Part shown: in pieces, positions 62,238 to 64,000 of the stretch
Layout: every line of letters starts with the position of its first letter
How positions within the stretch are numbered: the first letter of the stretch is position 1
Assembly (NCBI GenBank): GCA_011009095.1
Contig: VTPC01089559.1
Span: forward strand, 163,156-227,155
Direction: 5' to 3'
DNA: 64,000 bases
DNA from: Ignelater luminosus
Lineage: Eukaryota; Arthropoda; Insecta; Coleoptera; Elateridae
Program-made: the position numbers and the translations under genes
Notes under the pieces: generated by a model
The model's input: the letters and a program-made list of their open reading frames with translations, nothing else
The model's database searches: none
Told to the model about the DNA's origin: nothing

Positions 62238-63520
62238 CGAGGGTGGTCTGAAAAGTTTCCGACCTAACAAAGATACAAGACATTTTTTCTGAAAATTTTT
62301 TTTTATTTTTCAACATAGTCTCCTTGTAACTCTACACACTTCTCCCAGCGATGCTCCCATCTTTGTAACCCGTCCAAATAGTACTCGGCATTTTTCTCTG
62401 CAAAATAATTGTTCACGAAGGTGATTGCCTCTTCATTTGACGAAAATCTTTGTCCTCCGAGCGCAATTTTTAGATGAGGGAACAAAAAGAAGTCGCTTGG
62501 GGCTAGATCTGGTGAGTAAGGCGGATGGTCAAGCAGTTCAAACCGTAATTCGTGGATTTTCGCCATGGCAACCGCTGAGGTGTGAGACGGTGCGTTGTCT
62601 TGGTGAAACAGGATTTTCTTTTTCTGCAAATGTGGCCGTTTTTTCGCAAGTTCTGCCTTCAGCTTGTCAAGTAATGATGCATAGTATGCTCCTGTAATGG
62701 TTTTTCCTTTTTGAAGATATTCGATTAAAATAACTCCATGACTATCCCAAAAAACAGTCGCCATCACTTTCCCAGTCGAAAAAACAGTTTTTGCTTTTTT
62801 TGGAGCCGGTTCCCCCTTTGCAGTCCACTGTTTGGACTGTATTTTTGTTTCGGGCGTATAATGGTGTATCCAAGTTTCATCTACAGTAATTAATCGGCGC
62901 CAAAACTCGAATTTATTTTGCCTAAACTGCGCCAAAAGAGCGTTCGAAATATTCATTCGAACACGTTTTTGGTCTAACGTGAGCAAACGCGGCACCCAAC
63001 GCGCGGACAGCTTTCTCATGCCTAAATGTTGATTTAATATGTGACAAACACGTTCTTTTGACATATTCATAACCTCTGCTATCTCTCTCACTTTAATTCG
63101 GCGGTCGTCTAGCACCATTTGGTGAACTTTGGCGATGTTTTCGTCGGTAGTTGCAGTTTTTGGACTTCCCGAACGTTCATCGTCTCCCAAGTTCTTACGG
63201 CCACGTTTAAATTCAGCAGCCCAAAATTTCACTGTGGTAAATGATGGTGCAGAGTCCCCATACACAGAATCCAACTCATCTTTTATTTGCGAAGGCGTAT
63301 TGCCTTTCAAAAACAAATATTTAATGACAGCTCGATACACGATTTTGTCCATTTTCACAAAAAAACTCACTCAAACGACTGTTACATAAAAACTGCGCGT
63401 CCAAAATGGCTGAAACTTTGGTGAGTAACTGTCAACAGATGATCAACGAAATTCAGTGGCTTTTATTTACGAGTGCTGCCATCTTCACGTTGAGGTCGGA
63501 AACTTTTCAGACCACCCTCG
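62238..63520 (-). mobile_element. intact irritans-type mariner (1283 bp)
   Basis: TA flanks on both sides (62236-62237, 63521-63522). The terminal inverted repeats are 28 bp and identical at both ends, starting cgagggtggtctgaaaagtt. It encodes one uninterrupted transposase on the - strand, with a 65-base 3' untranslated part and a ~170-base 5' part. Perfect ends, perfect TA sites and an open reading frame all indicate a young copy that could still be autonomous. Confidence 0.95.
62303..63352 (-). CDS. mariner transposase, irritans subfamily, apparently complete
   Basis: Cut-and-paste transposase that binds the element's terminal repeats and inserts at TA. The frame opens at 63370, but Met7 at 63352 (MDKIVYRAVIKYLFLKG) matches where irritans-type enzymes begin, giving 349 residues, the family's normal size. 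Numbering from 63370: N-terminal helix-turn-helix pair at about 8-120, WVPR linker at 125-128, catalytic Asp164 (TVDETW), Asp258 (HQDNAP) and Asp293 (YSPDLAPSD), with exactly 34 residues between the last two, so DD34D is complete. The C-terminus ends LQGDYVEK, as usual. No stop, frameshift or missing key residue. Mariners of this type are often transferred between species, which sequence comparison could test. Confidence 0.95.
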   Translation of the reverse strand: MDKIVYRAVIKYLFLKGNTPSQIKDELDSVYGDSAPSFTTVKFWAAEFKRGRKNLGDDERSGSPKTATTDENIAKVHQMVLDDRRIKVREIAEVMNMSKERVCHILNQHLGMRKLSARWVPRLLTLDQKRVRMNISNALLAQFRQNKFEFWRRLITVDETWIHHYTPETKIQSKQWTAKGEPAPKKAKTVFSTGKVMATVFWDSHGVILIEYLQKGKTITGAYYASLLDKLKAELAKKRPHLQKKKILFHQDNAPSHTSAVAMAKIHELRFELLDHPPYSPDLAPSDFFLFPHLKIALGGQRFSSNEEAITFVNNYFAEKNAEYYLDGLQRWEHRWEKCVELQGDYVEK

Positions 63521-63522
63521 TA

Positions 63523-64000
63523 ATTATGTTAGAAGATTATCATAAGCTGTACCGAGTGCTCTATATGGCTGTTTTCACTTTAATACCAATTGTATTATCT
63601 TACCTGTCAGATAAGTCAAAAGTAAATATCTCTTCTTCCAAAATTATTATTCAAGTTTTAACTAGATATTTTTATCCTACAAGATGACTGAGAAATGCAA
63701 ATCGTTATTTTTTTGAGTTTGTTTTCACCACATACCTTGAACTAGCAGTTTCTCTGCTATACTGAGTGGATATTCAAACATCAATCTTTACTTGTAATTT
63801 TCAGTTTCATTTCGAAGTGTTTTTTAGATCATTGGAGAAAAGGTTTTTGACAGATCCAATGCTCACTATGTATAAAAGTGTACATAAGTGTAAAAAATTC
63901 CTGTAGGAAACTATTTTTATTTTGTTGTTCACAAGCCATATTTAAATTTGTAACGTTCACTTTTTGTTTCCGTTACATATGTGGTATTTTTTATAGTTTC
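63523..64000. other. non-coding
   Basis: No gene recognised; the frame ending at 63687 begins inside the mariner's end and is a by-product. Confidence 0.35.

Noticed and set aside
1..64000. CRISPR array, bacterial operons or endosymbiont DNA
   Set aside because: No regularly spaced identical repeats, no dense same-strand genes and no Shine-Dalgarno-led frames; all coding traces are insect genes or eukaryotic transposons.

Overview
The window looks like AT-rich nuclear DNA from an insect. Two conserved developmental regulators support this: a fruitless/lola-type zinc-finger alternative exon and a neurogenin/tap bHLH gene. Mariner, piggyBac, hAT-like and jockey/RTE-like elements fit the same picture. 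I lean towards a large-genome beetle, but the sequence does not prove the order. Gene density is very low. About 90% of the window is intronic, intergenic or transposon-derived.

Layout. 0-3.3 kb: probable intron of a BTB-zinc-finger gene, with a ~209 bp hairpin at 1.5 kb, then a terminal alternative exon (2898-3124, + strand) with two C2H2 fingers. 3.3-15 kb: AT-rich desert with two small inverted-repeat elements. 15-26 kb: a hAT-type MITE with an 8-bp target duplication, other foldback/MITE sequences, a badly decayed RTE-like LINE on the - strand, and an orphan terminal coding exon (25262-25426, +) with acceptor, stop and poly(A) signal. 26.7-30.2 kb: two dead mariners and one MITE. 33.5-35.7 kb: a defective piggyBac in TTAA sites. 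36.7-37.9 kb: a decayed jockey-type reverse transcriptase. 41.06-41.90 kb: a three-armed foldback. 44.7-47.1 kb: a jockey-type LINE with 5' region and ORF1 but no ORF2, between 26-bp direct repeats. 48.67-51.52 kb: an apparently intact hAT-like transposon coding for about 760 aa in two exons. 52.0-53.2 kb: the tap gene on the - strand. 53.2-62.2 kb: desert. 62.24-63.52 kb: an apparently intact irritans-type mariner with perfect terminal repeats and an uninterrupted transposase.

The host genes show no sign of working together. The most noteworthy items are the two transposons that look recently active (hAT-like and irritans mariner), the ORF1-only LINE insertion, the composite foldback, the long hairpin at 1.5 kb and the unidentified terminal exon. 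I see no CRISPR array, operon or bacterial-style system. Calls rest on reading motifs by eye, with no database search.
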